Shown: in pieces, positions 5,008 to 6,646 of the stretch
How the letters are laid out: each line of letters opens with the position of its first letter
Position numbering within the stretch: the first letter of the stretch is position 1
Assembly (NCBI GenBank): GCA_021831005.1
Contig: JAKBNO010000100.1
Coordinates: forward strand, 1-6,646
Length of the DNA: 6,646 nucleotides
Reading direction: 5' to 3'
Origin: Thermoplasmata archaeon
GTDB taxonomy: Archaea > Thermoplasmatota > Thermoplasmata > Thermoplasmatales > GCA-001856825
Notes under the pieces: generated by a model
The model's input: only the letters and a program-made list of their open reading frames with translations
Told to the model about the DNA's origin: nothing
The model's database searches: none
Made by a program: the position numbers and the translations under genes

Positions 5008-6646
5008 ATGAAAGGTACAATCTCATTCGCAGAGATAATGTCTCTTGCAAATTTTTTGAAGAGGTACGAAGGAGGATTCATTGAAAAGAATTACCAGAGC
5101 GATGCGGGGTTTTCATTCAAGTTCAGGAAATCGGGTATAGATTCTATCTATCTGCATTTCGTTGACAACAAGTATCTATTTCTCTCACAGGAAAATGAAA
5201 TTGAGGGAAAGAAGAATCTGATTCCAATGGAAAACGCGCCTATCGCCAAAGTGAGGCAGCTAGGAACCGATAGAGTCCTTATGGTGGATGGGCCACAGTC
5301 CCTCGTGATTGAACTTATGGGTGGGGGGAATGTTTACGTACTGCAGGACGGGTTGATTGCATACTCAAAGAAACCCGGTAAGAGAGGTGGAAAGATCTTG
5401 AGGGTAGGGGATAGATACGAGTTTCCTCAATACATAGATCTGAGTTCTCCTCAGTTTGACTTCAAGGGCGCAATCGGTACTTCAACGAGTGACCCGATCA
5501 GAACACTTGCAGTGAGACTGGGTCTTTCCAAATATGCGGAGGAAATAGACTGTTCCCTGGAACACTCGTTCAAAAGTAATTCAGACGTGATAGAGAACAT
5601 TGAGAAAGTTAAAGAAATTGTGTACAAGATATTCACAAGCGCGGAAGAGGGAAAGTTGTACACTTACGAAGATGAGTTCTACGTATGGAAGAGCAAGTGC
5701 AGAATCGAAGAGCCCGAGGTGTTGGCGCTAGAAGATGGTCTCAAGAAAGTGTACGAAATCGGAGAATCAGAAGGGAATAGCAAGCTGGAGGCAATGAAGA
5801 GAAATGTGGAAAAGATGACTGCAGAAATGGACAAACTGAGGGCTACAGGAGAATTCATAATGACTCATTTCAGTGAAATGGATCACCTGCTCAAGAAAGG
5901 AAAGAAGGTCGATCCAGAGAAGTACCAGGTCGATTATGACAAAGAGACCATCTCATTTCTCCAAGACGGAATGAACATAGAACTGAAGATGAACAAGACT
6001 GCTGGAGAGAATGCTGATGATTATTTTGGGATGAGCAAGAGGATAAAGGACAGATTGTCTAGAGTGAAACTTGAGCCGGAAAAAGTGCAAAAGAGGGTCG
6101 AGCTGAAGAAGGTCAAGAGGGTCTTCACCAATTACAGGTGGTTCATCTCTGGCGATGGGAATTTCGTGATAGCTGGAAAGGATGCAGAATCAAACGATTC
6201 AGTCGTGAAGAAATACCTGGGGGAGAAGGACCTGTATTTTCACGCGGACATTCATGGCGCTCCGTCAGTCGTCATGAAAGTCTCAAAGGAACCAAGTGAA
6301 AAGGGCATAGAGGAGGCCGCCTCATTTGCCTGGTGCATGTCAAAGGCCTGGAATTCCAAATTCGGAAACGGTTCCGTTTTTTATGTGACTAAAAGCCAGG
6401 TAAGCAAGACGCCGGAATCGGGAGAATATCTTGCGAGAGGTGCATGGATCATAAGAGGTAAGAAGAATTACATCACCCATCTGAATCTGGAACTGGCCGT
6501 TGGATTCCAGAAGTATGAGAACAGGGATTACGTTGTCGCAGCTCCAATCAGCTCGATATCTGGGAAGAAAGTGATAATAGTTCCCGGGGAGGGAAAGGAA
6601 GACATAGTGAAGGAGATATCCGAATTTCTGGAAGTTGAAAAGGAGT
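5008..6646 (+). CDS. rqcH: NFACT / RqcH-family ribosome quality control protein, C-terminus beyond the window
   Basis: This is the archaeal counterpart of bacterial RqcH and eukaryotic NEMF/Rqc2. Those proteins bind the large ribosomal subunit with a stalled peptidyl-tRNA and promote addition of C-terminal tail residues. The frame is open for 546 codons to the window edge, so probably 50-100 residues are missing. The NFACT-N domain spans about 1-190; its D88-R89 pair, in QLGTDRVL, matches the conserved DR motif needed for tRNA recruitment, followed by ELMGGGNVYVL. A charged coiled-coil region covers about 252-375. The NFACT-R domain begins near 376 with YRWFISGDGN, then DLYFHADIHGAPSVVMK (408-424), QVSKT (464-468) and IIRGKKNY (481-488), all close to the archaeal/eukaryotic form. 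The start abuts the upstream stop; a weak GGGAG lies 12 nt before the ATG. An in-frame ATG at 5038 would cut into the conserved N-terminal helix. The key residues seem intact, so an active tailing factor is expected. Confidence 0.94.
   Translation, partial: MKGTISFAEIMSLANFLKRYEGGFIEKNYQSDAGFSFKFRKSGIDSIYLHFVDNKYLFLSQENEIEGKKNLIPMENAPIAKVRQLGTDRVLMVDGPQSLVIELMGGGNVYVLQDGLIAYSKKPGKRGGKILRVGDRYEFPQYIDLSSPQFDFKGAIGTSTSDPIRTLAVRLGLSKYAEEIDCSLEHSFKSNSDVIENIEKVKEIVYKIFTSAEEGKLYTYEDEFYVWKSKCRIEEPEVLALEDGLKKVYEIGESEGNSKLEAMKRNVEKMTAEMDKLRATGEFIMTHFSEMDHLLKKGKKVDPEKYQVDYDKETISFLQDGMNIELKMNKTAGENADDYFGMSKRIKDRLSRVKLEPEKVQKRVELKKVKRVFTNYRWFISGDGNFVIAGKDAESNDSVVKKYLGEKDLYFHADIHGAPSVVMKVSKEPSEKGIEEAASFAWCMSKAWNSKFGNGSVFYVTKSQVSKTPESGEYLARGAWIIRGKKNYITHLNLELAVGFQKYENRDYVVAAPISSISGKKVIIVPGEGKEDIVKEISEFLEVEKE

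Overview
The window looks like part of an archaeal chromosome, most likely from an acidophile in or near the Thermoplasmatales. Three things point there. The partial gene at the right end is an archaeal/eukaryotic-type NFACT (RqcH/NEMF) protein. Arginine is mostly AGA/AGG, and first genes start without clear Shine-Dalgarno sites, some behind TATA-like boxes. The membrane-anchored secreted enzyme has an ectodomain rich in Ser/Thr/Asn/Gln and aromatics but poor in Lys/Arg, with many N-X-S/T sequons, as is common in proteins facing acid. The genus cannot be fixed from the sequence alone.

Layout, left to right. A small three-helix membrane protein (1-384, possibly cut by the window edge) lies 18 bp upstream of a PF04185-type phosphoesterase (phospholipase C/AcpA family, 403-1914) with an N-terminal signal/anchor and a C-terminal transmembrane anchor. 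These two are probably co-transcribed. A 388-bp spacer (1915-2302) follows, with no convincing intact gene but a possible decayed coding remnant. On the minus strand comes a 14-helix DHA2-type MFS efflux transporter (2303-3793), convergent with the phosphoesterase. Upstream of it lies a 419-bp region holding two perfect inverted repeats (3862-3874 and 3879-3894), which are candidate operator/promoter elements, and a probable small basic protein (about 3932-4072).

The right third is a tight two-gene unit: a WalJ/YycJ-type metallo-beta-lactamase-fold hydrolase (4213-5007) whose stop codon directly abuts the ATG of an NFACT/RqcH homologue (5008 to the window end, C-terminus missing). NFACT proteins bind the large ribosomal subunit carrying stalled nascent chains and recruit tRNA to add C-terminal tails. 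The abutting MBL hydrolase therefore suggests a possible, untested link between a nuclease-like enzyme and ribosome-associated quality control. I consider this the most interesting signal here. I saw no rRNA, tRNA, CRISPR array or intact insertion sequence.
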